Shown here piece by piece: positions 40,046-49,231 of a stretch of 64,000 nucleotides of DNA (within the stretch, counting starts at the first letter, position 1; every line of letters begins with the position of its first letter). Source of the DNA: Actinomycetota bacterium (GTDB taxonomy: Bacteria > Actinomycetota > Thermoleophilia > Solirubrobacterales > 70-9). The notes under the pieces were generated by a model. The model was not told the origin of the DNA, did not search any database, and saw only the letters and a program-made list of their open reading frames with translations. The DNA is taken from positions 1-64,000 of the forward strand of contig JAFDWF010000066.1 in the NCBI GenBank assembly GCA_018268575.1. The letters are read 5' to 3'. The position numbers and the translations under genes were made by a program.

Positions 40046-41812
40046 CTAACCGCATCCGGCCGACAGCCGCGCCGCGCTCTCCAGCAGGAGCGCGTGGACG
40101 AACGCCTGGGGAAGGTTGCCGCGTAGCTGGCGCTGCTCGACGTCGAACTCCTCGGCGAAGAGCCCGGGCGTCCCACACGACGCCCGGGCCCGCTCGAAGA
40201 GGCCGAGGGCCAGGTCACGCTCGCCCTGCTGGGCGTGTGCCATCGCGAGCCAGAAGCCACAGACGAGGAAAGCCCCCTCCGCCTCACCGAGCGGCCCGCC
40301 TTCGGCCCTGAAGCGGTAGGCGTAGCCGTCCTCTACCAGATCCTCCTCGACCGCGGCGAGCGTGGCGAGCGAGCGCGGGTCGTCGGCGGGGACGGCGCCA
40401 CGGAGGGCGGCGAGGAGGAGCGCGGCGTCGACCCGATCGTCGTCGGAGGCGCGGCGCCAGCGGCCCTCGCGGGAGACGCCCCATTCGCCCGCCGCGGCGA
40501 CCAGCCGGTCGGCGAGGGCGAGCAAGCGCGGGCCGCGCTCGCGACCGGGCGCGTGGGCGGCGATCGCCCGCAGCCCCGCCGCGCAGAGGAGGCGGCTATG
40601 GGTCCAGCGGCGCGGCTCGAGCTCCCAGATCCCGGCGTCGGGATCCTCGTGGCGGGCCTCGATCGCGGCGGCCGCCGCCTCGGCGGCGCGCCAGGCGTCG
40701 GCGTCGAGGCGATCGTGACCGGCTCCGGCGGCGAGGAGGAGGAGCGCCTCGCCGAAGGCGTCGAGCTGGAACTGTCCCCGCACCCGGTTGCCGACGATGT
40801 CGACGCCGCCAGGGTAGCCAGGCAGATCGAGGTGGTCTTCGTCCGGGACCGGGTCGCCGGCGACGGTGTAGGCGGGCATCAGATCGGGGCCGTCGGCGAG
40901 CAGGCGTCCGGTGACGAAGTGGATCGCGTCGTCGAGCAGCGGATATGGCCCGGCAGCGCCGACCGCCTGCCCGGCGTAGGCCTGGTCGCGGATCCAGGCG
41001 TAGCGGTAGTCGTAGTTGCGCGCACGGTCGGCGCGCTCGGGCAGCGAGGTCGTCGCCGCGGCCACCATCGCCCCGGTGGCGCTGGTCAGGCCGCTCATCA
41101 CCGCGTAGGCGTGGCGGGCGTCGCGGCGGGCGAGGTCGATCTCCCCAAGCTCGGGGACGCTCTCCGCCCAGGCCGCCTCGGTCGCCTCCCAGAGGCGCTC
41201 CGGCGGGTGCGGACCGGAGTCGTCGCCGCCGTCGTCGAGCACGAGGACGAAGTCGCGCCTCTCCCCCTCGGCGAGGCGCAGATCGAGGGCCAGCGAGGCG
41301 CCATGGACACCGTCCTCGGCGGGTTCGGCGTCGGCGGCGCCGAGCCAGCGCATGCGCTCCTCGCCGAGCGACGCCGTCCAGACGCCGTCGTCGCTGCGCC
41401 GCAACCGCGCCATCCCGTGACGGTCGAAACCGGCCCCGGCGGCCAGCGAGACTTCCAGACGAGCGCCGCCACGGACCGCGCTCACCTGGCGCAGGAGCAC
41501 CGCGCGGTCGGGCCGGGCGGGCAGCGCCAGCGCCTCGCGGCACTCGACGATGCCGCCCCCGGTGACCCAGCGGCTGCGCCAGATCAACCCGCCATCCTCG
41601 TAGTGGCCACCCCAGACGAAGCGGCCGACCGGGGTGATCGTCCAGCAGGCCTGCCCGCCGATCAGGGCACTGAAGACGGCGTCGTCGTGCCAGCGCGGGA
41701 AGCACATCCATGCGAAGTCCCCCCGCGGCCCGACCAGCACCCCGCGCTCCCCGTCGGCAAGCAGCGCGTAGTCCCGCAACGCGTGCGGAGCCGGCACTGA
41801 ACCAGCAGTCAT
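40046..41812 (-). CDS. Glycoside hydrolase family 15 protein (glucoamylase/trehalase-like)
   Basis: This 588-residue protein has the N-terminal beta-sandwich DYALLADGERGVLVGPRGDF AWMCFPRWHDDAVFSALIGG and the GH15 (alpha/alpha)6 barrel: NYDYRYAWIRDQAYAGQAVG, IWELEPRRWTHSRLL (first catalytic acid region) and GLFAEEFDVEQRQLRGNLPQ AF near the C-terminus (second catalytic Glu). Actinobacterial GH15 proteins of this length include trehalases and glucoamylases acting on alpha-glucans. No signal peptide, so intracellular turnover of a compatible solute or storage glucan is likely. The ATG at 41812 overlaps the SDR stop. Confidence 0.88.
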   Translation of the reverse strand: MTAGSVPAPHALRDYALLADGERGVLVGPRGDFAWMCFPRWHDDAVFSALIGGQACWTITPVGRFVWGGHYEDGGLIWRSRWVTGGGIVECREALALPARPDRAVLLRQVSAVRGGARLEVSLAAGAGFDRHGMARLRRSDDGVWTASLGEERMRWLGAADAEPAEDGVHGASLALDLRLAEGERRDFVLVLDDGGDDSGPHPPERLWEATEAAWAESVPELGEIDLARRDARHAYAVMSGLTSATGAMVAAATTSLPERADRARNYDYRYAWIRDQAYAGQAVGAAGPYPLLDDAIHFVTGRLLADGPDLMPAYTVAGDPVPDEDHLDLPGYPGGVDIVGNRVRGQFQLDAFGEALLLLAAGAGHDRLDADAWRAAEAAAAAIEARHEDPDAGIWELEPRRWTHSRLLCAAGLRAIAAHAPGRERGPRLLALADRLVAAAGEWGVSREGRWRRASDDDRVDAALLLAALRGAVPADDPRSLATLAAVEEDLVEDGYAYRFRAEGGPLGEAEGAFLVCGFWLAMAHAQQGERDLALGLFERARASCGTPGLFAEEFDVEQRQLRGNLPQAFVHALLLESAARLSAGCG

Positions 41813-42810
41813 CTTCGGGCGAGGCACGCGGCGGTGAGCGCGGCGGCCCCGGCCAGGGCACCCGCGCCGAGCGCCCGGCGGTGGCGGGTCGCCGACCAGG
41901 CGAGGCTGCGGCCGTGCGCCTGCTCGTCGAAGGGGCCGTGCGCGCCGGGGTCGCCGGGCGGCGGCGCCATCAGGTTGCCCTCGCGGTTCTCCGGGTCGGG
42001 CGGTGCTTCGGTCTGCTGACCGGAGACGGCGGTCCTCGCCAGGTAGCGCTCGGCGATCCAGGGCGCCAGCTTGCTGCCCAGCACCGTGTAGTAGGTGGAG
42101 ATGCCGACGTAGATCTGGCGGCGGCGGTGGCCGGCGGCGAAGTGGATCGCCTCGGCTGCGACCTCGGGCTGGTAGACCGGTGCCACCGGCTGCGGATGGC
42201 CGGGCAGCTTGGCGCGGCCGTGGTCGAACTGAGGCGTGTTGAGGCCGGGGAGCTGCACCATCGTCACCTGGACCCGCGAGCCTTTGTTGCGCAGCTCGGC
42301 GCGGACCGAGTCGAAGAATCCCTTGATCGCATGCTTGGCGCCGCAGTAGGGCGACTGCAGCGGGATCCCCTGGTAGGCGAGGGCCGAGCCGACCAGGACG
42401 ATCGTGCCGCGGTCGCGTGGCGTCATCCGCCGCAGCGCCGCGCGCGTCGACCAGACCGCGCCGTGGTAGGTGACATCGGTCGCGCGACGGAACTCCTCCG
42501 GCTCGATGTCCTCGAAGAAGGCGAAGACGGTGGTCATCGCATTGGACACCCAGACGTCGATCGGCCCGAGCTCGCGCTCGACCCGCTCCGCGGCAGCCTC
42601 GACCGCGTGAGGGTCGGCGACGTCGGTGGGGACGATCAGCGCCGTGCCGCCCCGCGCTTCGATCTCGATCGCGGCGCCCTCGAGCTCTTCCTCGCCACGC
42701 GCGAGGAGCGCGACCTTGTCGCCGTCGGCGCCGAAGCGGCGCGCGGTCGCCCGACCGATCCCGGCGCCGGCACCGGTGATCACGACCACGCGCCGGTGCT
42801 CACGGCTCAT
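41809..42810 (-). CDS. SDR-family oxidoreductase with C-terminal membrane anchor
   Basis: This 333-residue protein has the Rossmann motif TGAGAGIGRATARRFG (TGxxxGxG), an N-A-G-equivalent altered to NAMTT, and the catalytic set Ser (VGSALAYQG), Tyr and Lys in YCGAKHAIKG. After the catalytic domain, residues 245-335 form an extension with HRRRQIYVG and a C-terminal hydrophobic helix (LGAGALAGAAALTAACLARR) that may tether it to the membrane. It is the middle gene of the USP-SDR-GH15 operon, with 4-nt overlaps on both sides. Substrate unknown. Confidence 0.87.
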   Translation of the reverse strand: MSREHRRVVVITGAGAGIGRATARRFGADGDKVALLARGEEELEGAAIEIEARGGTALIVPTDVADPHAVEAAAERVERELGPIDVWVSNAMTTVFAFFEDIEPEEFRRATDVTYHGAVWSTRAALRRMTPRDRGTIVLVGSALAYQGIPLQSPYCGAKHAIKGFFDSVRAELRNKGSRVQVTMVQLPGLNTPQFDHGRAKLPGHPQPVAPVYQPEVAAEAIHFAAGHRRRQIYVGISTYYTVLGSKLAPWIAERYLARTAVSGQQTEAPPDPENREGNLMAPPPGDPGAHGPFDEQAHGRSLAWSATRHRRALGAGALAGAAALTAACLARR

Positions 42811-43439
42811 CGTCGGTACCTCGCCGGACCAGCGACGACGTGCTCGAAGCGAATCGGCAGGCGCTCGGCGAGGTCCCGGGCGGCAGCCGCTCCTTCCGGA
42901 TCGTCCTCCTGCGAACCGGTCGCCAGGACGACCTCGTCGGCGGGAAACTCGCGCAGCGCATCCTCGATCGCGAGCACGACATCTGAGTCGCCGACCTCGG
43001 ACCGCGCATCGAGGTGCTCCCGGCGCAGGTTTGCGACGGTGACATCGAGCTGGCGCCGGGCCTCCGCCTGAGCCTCACCCACATCGCTCGCCCACCGGTC
43101 GAGGAAGTGGGGCCGCGTCGGCGCCAGGGCAAGGATCTGGGTCGGCCGGTGCCCGCGCGCCTCCGCCGCCCGCACCACCTCCTCGGCACTCGCCGCGTCC
43201 TCGACCGGCGCCGTCAGCGCCAGCAGCACCCGATGGGTACCGTCAGGCTGTTGCGCCGTTTCGATCGGCTCTTTCGGCCTGCTTCGCGCCGCCAGCGCGA
43301 CGACCGCGATCAGCAGCACGAGAGCCACGATGATCGCCAACCCCGGCCCACCGAAGACCGCCGCGACCACCGTCGGCACGACGATGATCGCCACGATCAA
43401 CGGCAACCAGATCGGCTTGATGATTCCGCCTTTATCCAT
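42807..43439 (-). CDS. Membrane-anchored protein with universal-stress-protein-like domain
   Basis: This 210-residue protein has two helices (IWLPLIVAIIVVPTVVAAVF; LAIIVALVLLIAVVALAARS) followed by a cytoplasmic alpha/beta domain. The latter reads HRVLLALTAPVEDAASAEEV, ILALAPTRPHFLDRWASDV, SEVGDSDVVLAIEDALREF PADEVVLATGS. The order of strands and helices resembles a USP fold, but the ATP-binding G-x2-G-x9-G-S/T is not clearly present. It starts 9 nt after a GGGTAC motif and heads the operon, consistent with stress induction. Confidence 0.68.
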   Translation of the reverse strand: MDKGGIIKPIWLPLIVAIIVVPTVVAAVFGGPGLAIIVALVLLIAVVALAARSRPKEPIETAQQPDGTHRVLLALTAPVEDAASAEEVVRAAEARGHRPTQILALAPTRPHFLDRWASDVGEAQAEARRQLDVTVANLRREHLDARSEVGDSDVVLAIEDALREFPADEVVLATGSQEDDPEGAAAARDLAERLPIRFEHVVAGPARYRR

Positions 43440-43448
43440 GCCCCACGG

Positions 43449-43473
43449 GTACCCGCCTGGCGGTCACCAAAAG
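43449..43473 (-). promoter_or_regulatory. Candidate SigB-type promoter for the USP-SDR-GH15 operon
   Basis: GGGTAC (43454-43449, minus strand) with the ATG 9 nt downstream. The tetramer 15 nt upstream is CTTT, so the -35 departs from the G-led form; the -10 and spacing to the start are as in the others. Confidence 0.5.
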
Positions 43474-43482
43474 AAATCGCAT

Positions 43483-45165
43483 CTACGCGACCGCGACTCG
43501 GCGCCTACCGTCCGCCCCCACCCGCTTGTCTCCGAGCCGTTCCGCCAGCCGCGACGCCAGCGCCATGATCGTCAGCGCCGGGTTGGCGGAGCCCTGGGTC
43601 GGCATCACGCTGCCGTCAGCGACGAAGAGGTTCGGCACCTCCCAGGTGCGGTGGTCCGAATCGACGACGCCGGTCTCCTGCGACCCCGACATCGCGCAGC
43701 CGCCGACCAGGTGCGCGTAGCGGTCGATCGTCAGCACGTCCTGCGCCCCGGCCGCCTCGAGGATGTCGTGCAGCGTCTGTTTGGCGAAGGCGATGTTGGC
43801 ACGGTCGTTGTCGCACTGGCCGTAGTCCATGCGGGCGACCGGCATCCCGTTGACGTCCTTCCCGTCGGCCAGCGTCACCCGGTTCTCCGACAGCGGCAGC
43901 AGCTCCGACAGCGCCCCGAGCGTGTACCAGTGGTTGTAGTCGCGCATGTACTCGCGCAGCGCCTGGCCCCAGTGGCCGTCGGCGAGCACGTGCTCGGCCC
44001 AGGCGATCGGCAGCGGCCCGACCGTCTGCAGCGCGAACCCGCGGGCGAAGCCGCGCGCCCGGTCGGTCTCGTAGAACTGCTCAGAGCAGATCTCCGGCGG
44101 CGGCGCCTTGTACATCCGCATCTCTTCCGGGAAACGCCCGGCCACCTGCGGCGCCCCCTGCACCATCACCCCGCGGCCGACCAGGTCGTTGCCGTTGGCG
44201 AGCCCGTCGGGGAAGCGGGGGCTGGTCGAGTGGAGGAGGAGGCGCGGCGTCTCGATCGAGTAGCCCGCGACGACGACGGTCGCGGCTCGCTGGTGGTGCC
44301 CCAGGCCGTCGACCACGTAGGTGACGCCGCTCGCGCGGCCCGCCTCGTCGATCTCGATCCGGGTTGCCATCGCCCCGTCGCGGACCTCGACCCCGTGGGC
44401 GAGGGCATCGGGCACGTGGGTGACGAGCGGTGAGCCCTTCGCGTTCACCTTGCAGCCCTGCAGGCAGAGGCCGCGGTAGATGCAATGGGGGCGGTTGCCG
44501 AAGGAGCCGTTGGCGATCGCCACCGGGCCGACCTTGAACTCGATCCCGAGCTTCCGCGCCCCGTCCATCGCCCGCAGCGCCCCGCCCGCAACGGGATGCG
44601 GCGAGTGGGGGTAGCCATGCGGATTGCCCCAGGGCCAGTGCTCGCCCGCCGCGGGCAACTCCCGCTCGACCAACTCGTAGTGGGGCTTCAGGTCCGCATA
44701 GGAGATCGGCCAGTCGGCGGCGACGCCGTCGCGCGTCCGTACCTCGAAATCGCTCGGGTGGAAGCGCGGCACGAAGCCCGCGAAATGGACCATCGAGCCG
44801 CCGACTCCGCGCCCGGAGTTGTTCTTGCCCAGCTCCACGGGGTCCGTGCCGCCGATCACCCGCGGCTCGTTCCAGAAGAGGTCGTGGGAGCCGGCCTCGT
44901 CGGAGACCCAGTCCTCGTCGGGATCCCAGAACGGCCCCGCCTCGAGCACGACGATCCGCCAGCCGCGCCGCGCCAGCCGCTGCGCCAGAGTCGCCCCGCC
45001 CGCGCCGCAGCCGACGATCAGCATGTCGACCTCCTCGTCCTCGCGGTGGCGGGCCATCGTCTCGCGACCGGGGACGGCCCGGCGGTGGCGGTCGAGCAGG
45101 AAGGCCGAGTCATTGTCGGGCGGCCGACGGGCGCCGCGCAGCAAGGTCGCGGACCTGGTGCTCAC
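43483..45165 (-). CDS. GMC-family FAD oxidoreductase
   Basis: This 560-residue protein has the FAD motif VDMLIVGCGAGGATLAQRLA near residues 46-65 with the acidic VVLEAGPFW, GMC signature 1 region GKNNSGRGVGGSMVHFAGFV, CIYRGLCLQGCKVNAKGS with three Cys, and the C-terminal HLVGGCAMSG / DGSVMPTQGSANPALTIMAL. The C-terminal H-N pair of GMC oxidases is His in HLVGG and Asn in SANPALT. With the adjacent gluconate-dehydrogenase subunit 3 it probably forms a membrane-linked dehydrogenase feeding the respiratory chain. The GTG at 45165 overlaps that gene's stop. Confidence 0.9.
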   Translation of the reverse strand: MSTRSATLLRGARRPPDNDSAFLLDRHRRAVPGRETMARHREDEEVDMLIVGCGAGGATLAQRLARRGWRIVVLEAGPFWDPDEDWVSDEAGSHDLFWNEPRVIGGTDPVELGKNNSGRGVGGSMVHFAGFVPRFHPSDFEVRTRDGVAADWPISYADLKPHYELVERELPAAGEHWPWGNPHGYPHSPHPVAGGALRAMDGARKLGIEFKVGPVAIANGSFGNRPHCIYRGLCLQGCKVNAKGSPLVTHVPDALAHGVEVRDGAMATRIEIDEAGRASGVTYVVDGLGHHQRAATVVVAGYSIETPRLLLHSTSPRFPDGLANGNDLVGRGVMVQGAPQVAGRFPEEMRMYKAPPPEICSEQFYETDRARGFARGFALQTVGPLPIAWAEHVLADGHWGQALREYMRDYNHWYTLGALSELLPLSENRVTLADGKDVNGMPVARMDYGQCDNDRANIAFAKQTLHDILEAAGAQDVLTIDRYAHLVGGCAMSGSQETGVVDSDHRTWEVPNLFVADGSVMPTQGSANPALTIMALASRLAERLGDKRVGADGRRRVAVA

Positions 45166-45881
45166 TCGACCCCGCGCTCCTTCACGTCCTTCACCGGGTC
45201 GACCTCGAACTCCGGCGGGCGCTCCCAGTGCTCGCGTTCGCCGGCGCCGAGCCGGGCGTAGCCGCGCGGGTAGGCGGGCCCACCGAAGCCGATCTCGTTC
45301 CAGGCCCAGGGATGCGAGTAGAACGCCGAGAGCACCATCCGCATCACCACCGACCAGGCCTTCTCCACCGACATCCCGTCGCCGTCCAGTTCGCCTTCGG
45401 CAAACCGCCCGACGAGCGTGTCGCGGATGCCCTGCGAGGCCGACGCGAAGTCGTCGGCCCGCAGGCTGCGCGCCTCCGCATCGAGCAGCCGCGCCACCCG
45501 CCGCCAGACCTCGCCGTCGTCGGGCATCCCGGCGTGGCGGTAGCCGTCGCCTTCGTGTGCGTGGAGCTTCTTGTCGACCATCGCCAGCACCGGTATCCGT
45601 GGCTCGCGATCCTGGGCCAGCACCGTGTCGCAGAAGGCGCCGAGCGTCGCCGCCTCGGATTCGTCGAAGAAGCGGATCGGCGGCACCACGTCGATCCGGG
45701 CCATCACGACGCGGCGGGTCACCTCGTCCCAGTGCCCGACCTGCTCGAGCACGTCGAAATCCGGGTAACGGCCGAAACCTTGCGGCGTCGTGCCGCGGCG
45801 CTGGCGCGGCAGACCCGGGCGCGGATCTTCATGCGGCGCCGGCCCGCCGTGGTGGGGCAGGTGGCCGACCGACTCCGACAT
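45162..45881 (-). CDS. Gluconate 2-dehydrogenase subunit 3-family protein
   Basis: This 239-residue protein has the family core PPIRFFDESEAATLGAFCDT VLAQDREPRIPVLAMVDKKL, then GIRDTLVGRFAEGELDG and SAFYSHPWAWNEIGFGGPAY PRGYARLG. The YSHPxxWxExGxxGP motif is typical. In characterised systems this small subunit partners the flavoprotein subunit and carries a Tat signal; no Tat signal is seen here, so the complex may be cytoplasmic-facing. It overlaps both neighbours (1 nt and 4 nt). Confidence 0.85.
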   Translation of the reverse strand: MSESVGHLPHHGGPAPHEDPRPGLPRQRRGTTPQGFGRYPDFDVLEQVGHWDEVTRRVVMARIDVVPPIRFFDESEAATLGAFCDTVLAQDREPRIPVLAMVDKKLHAHEGDGYRHAGMPDDGEVWRRVARLLDAEARSLRADDFASASQGIRDTLVGRFAEGELDGDGMSVEKAWSVVMRMVLSAFYSHPWAWNEIGFGGPAYPRGYARLGAGEREHWERPPEFEVDPVKDVKERGVE

Positions 45882-46327
45882 CAGCGCTCGCGCCGCGCCA
45901 GCGCCGCGACCAGGCCCATCCCACCGACCAGCGCCAGCGAGCCCGGCGCCAGGAGCGGCGGTCCCATGACGATGTTGTAGAGCGGCTCCGAGAACCCGCC
46001 CGGTCGCTTGCGCACACCCTGGACGTGGGTGTAGACGCCGATCGCCCCATCGAGGCAGTAGAGCGCCGAGACCGCCGGCAGGACCGTGGTGGCCGCCCGC
46101 TCGGAGCGCACGCCGGCGACGCCCGCGGCGGCAAGCGCCGGCGACAACACCACCGGCGTCCACATCCACTTGTCGCCGAAGGATCCGCGGAAGTGCTCGA
46201 ACCAGATCTCCAACCCGAGCGGTAGGGCGCTCGCCGCCGTCGCCGCGGCGAGGGCCCGCTGCACCCGACCCCGGCGCAGGTTGCGCAGGCCCCTTCGGCC
46301 GACCTTGCGGAGGGCCTTGACGGTCAT
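45881..46327 (-). CDS. Small membrane protein between TPP enzyme and GMC dehydrogenase genes
   Basis: This 148-residue protein has a basic N-terminus (KALRKVGRRGLRNLRRGRVQ) and about four helices, including ALAAATAASALPLGLEIWFE, WMWTPVVLSPALAAAGVAGV and a C-terminal PLLAPGSLALVGGMGLVAAL. YCLDGAIGVYTHVQGVRKRP GG lies in a loop. I recognise no named family. Position (ATGA overlap upstream, TGATG downstream) suggests it anchors or connects the GMC/subunit 3 dehydrogenase to the membrane. Confidence 0.7.
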   Translation of the reverse strand: MTVKALRKVGRRGLRNLRRGRVQRALAAATAASALPLGLEIWFEHFRGSFGDKWMWTPVVLSPALAAAGVAGVRSERAATTVLPAVSALYCLDGAIGVYTHVQGVRKRPGGFSEPLYNIVMGPPLLAPGSLALVGGMGLVAALARRER

Positions 46328-48114
46328 TTCCCCGGGAGGGCCTCGGCGACCTTCTGGCGCAGGGACTGCGCGATCAGCCGCCCCGAGGACGGATCGCCAC
46401 CGAGCACGGCTGAGGCGAACGATTTGGCCTGTTCGAGCGTGATGTGGGGCGGCAGGGGTGGCACCTCGGGATCGACGACGATGTCGAGCACCGTCGGCCG
46501 GTCGGCGGCGAGAGCCTGGTCCCAGGCCAGGCCGACGTCGGCCGGGTGCTCGACCCGGATCCCCTTCAGCCCGATCAGCTCGGCGAACTGTGCGTAATGG
46601 ACGTCCGGCAGCGACTGCGAACCCTCGAATTTCGGATCCCCGTTCATCGCCCGCTGCTCCCACGTCACCTGGTTGAGGTCCCGGTTGTTCAGCACCATGA
46701 CGACCAGACGCGGATCGGTCCACCGGTCGCGGTATTTGGCGATCGTGATCAGCTCGGCCATGCCGTTCATCTGCATCGCACCGTCGCCGACCAGGGCGAT
46801 AACCGGTGCCCCCGGATGGGCGAACTTGGCACCGATCGCATAAGGGACTCCGGCGCCCATCGTCGCCAGCGTGCCCGAGAGCGAGGCTCGCATCCCCTGT
46901 CGCAGTTTGACGTCGCGGGCATACCAGTTGGCCGCGGAACCCGAGTCGGAGCTGAGGATCGCGCCGTCCGGAAGGCGCGCCGAGAGCTCCGAGAAGACCA
47001 GCTGAGGGTTGATCGGCTCGGCGGGCTGATGGGCGCGCGCCTCGATCACCTTCCACCACTCGACCACGTTGTCTTCGACCTTCTCGCGCCATGAGCGGTC
47101 GCCCTTGTAGTCGAGCAGTGGCAGCAACCCGCGCAGCGTCGCCTTCGCGTCGCCGACCAGGTTCAGCTCCATCGGGTAGCGGATGCCGAGCACGCGACCG
47201 TCGATGTCGATCTGGACTCCGCGCGCCTGGCCCTCTTCGGGCAGGAACTCCGAGTAGGGGAAGCTCGAGCCGACCATCAGCAGCGTGTCGCATCCCTGCA
47301 TCAGGTCCCAGCTCGGCTTCGTGCCGAGGAGGCCGATCGAGCCGGTCACCCAGGGCAGGTCGTCGGGCAGCGCCGCCTTGCCGAGGAGCGCCTTGGCGAC
47401 CCCGGCGCCGAGCGCGTCGGCCACGTCGATCACCTCCTCGTGGGCACCGATCGTGCCGGCCCCGATCAGCATCGCGACCCGCTCGCCGGCGTTCAGGATC
47501 GCGGCCGCCCGGGCGAGCTGTTCGCGCGAGGGGGTGATCTCGGGCCGCTCCCAGCCGGGCGAGGAGTGGACCGTTCCGTGTTTGTGCGGCGGCGTCTCGA
47601 CCGCTTCTTCCTCCTGCAGATCGTTGGGGAGGATTACGCAGGTGGGGCTCGAGGTCGACTGGGCGATCCGCATCGCACGATCGATCAGGTGTCGGACCTG
47701 CTCGGGCTCGGTCGCCATCTCGACGTACTCGTGGGCGACGTCCTTGAAGAGGCTGACCAGGTCGACCTCCTGCTGGTAGTTGCCGCCGAGGGATGCGCGC
47801 GCCTGCTGGCCGACGATCGCGACCACCGGCTGGTGATCGAGTTTGGCGTCGTAGAGGCCGTTCAGGAGGTGAATCGCGCCGGGGCCGGAGGTCGCCATGC
47901 AGACACCTGCCTCGCCGGTGAACTTGGCGTGCGCGCAGGCCATGAAGGCGGCCATCTCCTCATGGCGGACCTGGACGAACTCGGGCCGCGGGCCCTCGCG
48001 TTCGAAGGCACCCATGATCCCGTTGATCCCGTCGCCGGGGTAGCCGTAGATCCGCTTCACGCCCCACTCGCCGGCAAGGCGGGCGAGCAACTGGTCACCG
48101 ACCTTTTCGCTCAT
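46324..48114 (-). CDS. Thiamine-diphosphate enzyme, pyruvate oxidase-like
   Basis: This 596-residue protein has the N-terminal Pyr domain with the catalytic Glu in FVQVRHEEMAAFMACAHAKF, the central Rossmann domain (VAMLIGAGTIGAHEEVIDVA) and the C-terminal PP domain with the ThDP motif GDGAMQMNGMAELITIAKYR...VMVLNN. Among family members it is nearest to pyruvate oxidase/PoxB-type and acetolactate-synthase-like stress enzymes. Likely reaction: oxidative decarboxylation of pyruvate with electrons to quinone. The ATG at 48114 has AAGGAGCGGCG upstream and overlaps the enolase-superfamily gene by 20 nt. Confidence 0.87.
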   Translation of the reverse strand: MSEKVGDQLLARLAGEWGVKRIYGYPGDGINGIMGAFEREGPRPEFVQVRHEEMAAFMACAHAKFTGEAGVCMATSGPGAIHLLNGLYDAKLDHQPVVAIVGQQARASLGGNYQQEVDLVSLFKDVAHEYVEMATEPEQVRHLIDRAMRIAQSTSSPTCVILPNDLQEEEAVETPPHKHGTVHSSPGWERPEITPSREQLARAAAILNAGERVAMLIGAGTIGAHEEVIDVADALGAGVAKALLGKAALPDDLPWVTGSIGLLGTKPSWDLMQGCDTLLMVGSSFPYSEFLPEEGQARGVQIDIDGRVLGIRYPMELNLVGDAKATLRGLLPLLDYKGDRSWREKVEDNVVEWWKVIEARAHQPAEPINPQLVFSELSARLPDGAILSSDSGSAANWYARDVKLRQGMRASLSGTLATMGAGVPYAIGAKFAHPGAPVIALVGDGAMQMNGMAELITIAKYRDRWTDPRLVVMVLNNRDLNQVTWEQRAMNGDPKFEGSQSLPDVHYAQFAELIGLKGIRVEHPADVGLAWDQALAADRPTVLDIVVDPEVPPLPPHITLEQAKSFASAVLGGDPSSGRLIAQSLRQKVAEALPGK

Positions 48115-49231
48115 CGCCGCTCCTTTCGGGTTCGGTTCGAAGAGGGGTACCCCGGTTGGAGCCGACGCACCAACGCTCGGAGTCCTCGCGCAGGCAGAGT
48201 CCGAGCCCTGGGTGTCCCGGGTCGGGACGGAGGCGGCCCCCGATCGGCTCGATCGCGCCGTCGAAGAGGAGTCGCTCGATGCGGGCATGGTCATGGAAGT
48301 ACTCGAGGTGGACGGCCCGATCGAGTGCGCAGAGGAGATGGGCCGAGACCTGAGGGGCGCAGTGGGCCGAGAGCAGCAGCCCCTGGGCGGCGCAGACGCC
48401 GTCGAGGAGGCGGGCGCCGCTGATCCCGAGGCAGCGGGTCGGGTCGACCTGGAGGACATCGACGCAGGGCGCCATCCGGCCCGCTTCGGCGACGTCCCAG
48501 AGGTACTCGCCCGCTGCGATCGTCATCCCGGCCGGGACGCGGTCCCGCAGCCAGGCGAGGCCGTCGAGGTCCTCCGAGGACACCGGCTCCTCCAGCCAGC
48601 GGACATCGAAGGCCGCGTACAGCTCGGCCTGGCGGAGCGCCTCGCGGCGCTCGAAGGCGCCGTTGGCATCGACCATCAGGGTGACGTCGGGGCCGATCGC
48701 CTCGCGCGCGGTGGCGAGTCGCTCACGGTCGCGGTCCGGATCGCGACCGACCTTCATCTTCACCGCGGCGAAGCCTTCGTCTGCCCAGCCCGCGAGCTGG
48801 GCGGCGAGCGCATCGCCCTCCAGCGAGGTGAACCCGCCGCTGCCGTAGGCGGCGATCCTCTCGCGTCGGCGGCCGAGACTGTCTGCGAGCGAACAGCCGA
48901 GCAGCTTCGCCCGCAGGTCCCAGATCGCGATGTCGACGGCGGCGATCGCCATCGCCGCGATCCCCTGGCCGCCGAGATTGCGGACCGCGCGCCGCATCCG
49001 CTCCCAGGTCTCAGGCGCCGCGAAGGGGTCGGTGCCCTCGACCAGCGGCGCCAGCACCGAGTCGACGACCCGTGCCGCGGCTGCATCGCAATAGGTGTAG
49101 CCGAGCCCACGGGTCTCACCCGCGCCGAGCTCGACGACGACGATCGTCGTCGCGTCCCACTCGAGCGTGCCGTCGGACTCGCGCGCCTCGGTCGGCACGG
49201 TGTAGGCGCGGGTGGTGAGGTCTTCGATCAC
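48095..49231 (-). CDS. Enolase-superfamily mandelate racemase/muconate lactonising-like enzyme
   Basis: This 378-residue protein has an N-terminal capping domain and a barrel with the catalytic Lys motif FAAVKMKVGRDPDRDRE (K-x-K) and metal-binding acids in VTLMVDANGAFERREALRQA, VRWLEEPVSSEDLDGLAW and MTIAAGEYL. A His-containing end, LLLSAHCAPQVSAHL, fits a mandelate racemase/galactarate dehydratase-type enzyme. The substrate is probably an acid sugar or cyclic carboxylate. The GTG at 49231 lies 9 nt after the palindromic GGGTACCC shared with the divergent CDF gene. The last 40 residues span an internal GGGTAC promoter. Confidence 0.85.
   Translation of the reverse strand: MIEDLTTRAYTVPTEARESDGTLEWDATTIVVVELGAGETRGLGYTYCDAAAARVVDSVLAPLVEGTDPFAAPETWERMRRAVRNLGGQGIAAMAIAAVDIAIWDLRAKLLGCSLADSLGRRRERIAAYGSGGFTSLEGDALAAQLAGWADEGFAAVKMKVGRDPDRDRERLATAREAIGPDVTLMVDANGAFERREALRQAELYAAFDVRWLEEPVSSEDLDGLAWLRDRVPAGMTIAAGEYLWDVAEAGRMAPCVDVLQVDPTRCLGISGARLLDGVCAAQGLLLSAHCAPQVSAHLLCALDRAVHLEYFHDHARIERLLFDGAIEPIGGRLRPDPGHPGLGLCLREDSERWCVGSNRGTPLRTEPERSGDERKGR
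48147..48171 (-). promoter_or_regulatory. Candidate SigB-type promoter for the TPP enzyme, inside the upstream gene
   Basis: GGGTAC (48152-48147, minus strand) with GGTG 15 nt upstream. It is 33 nt before the ATG, leaving room for the ribosome-binding site AAGGAGCGGCG, so this transcript would have a short leader. Confidence 0.5.
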
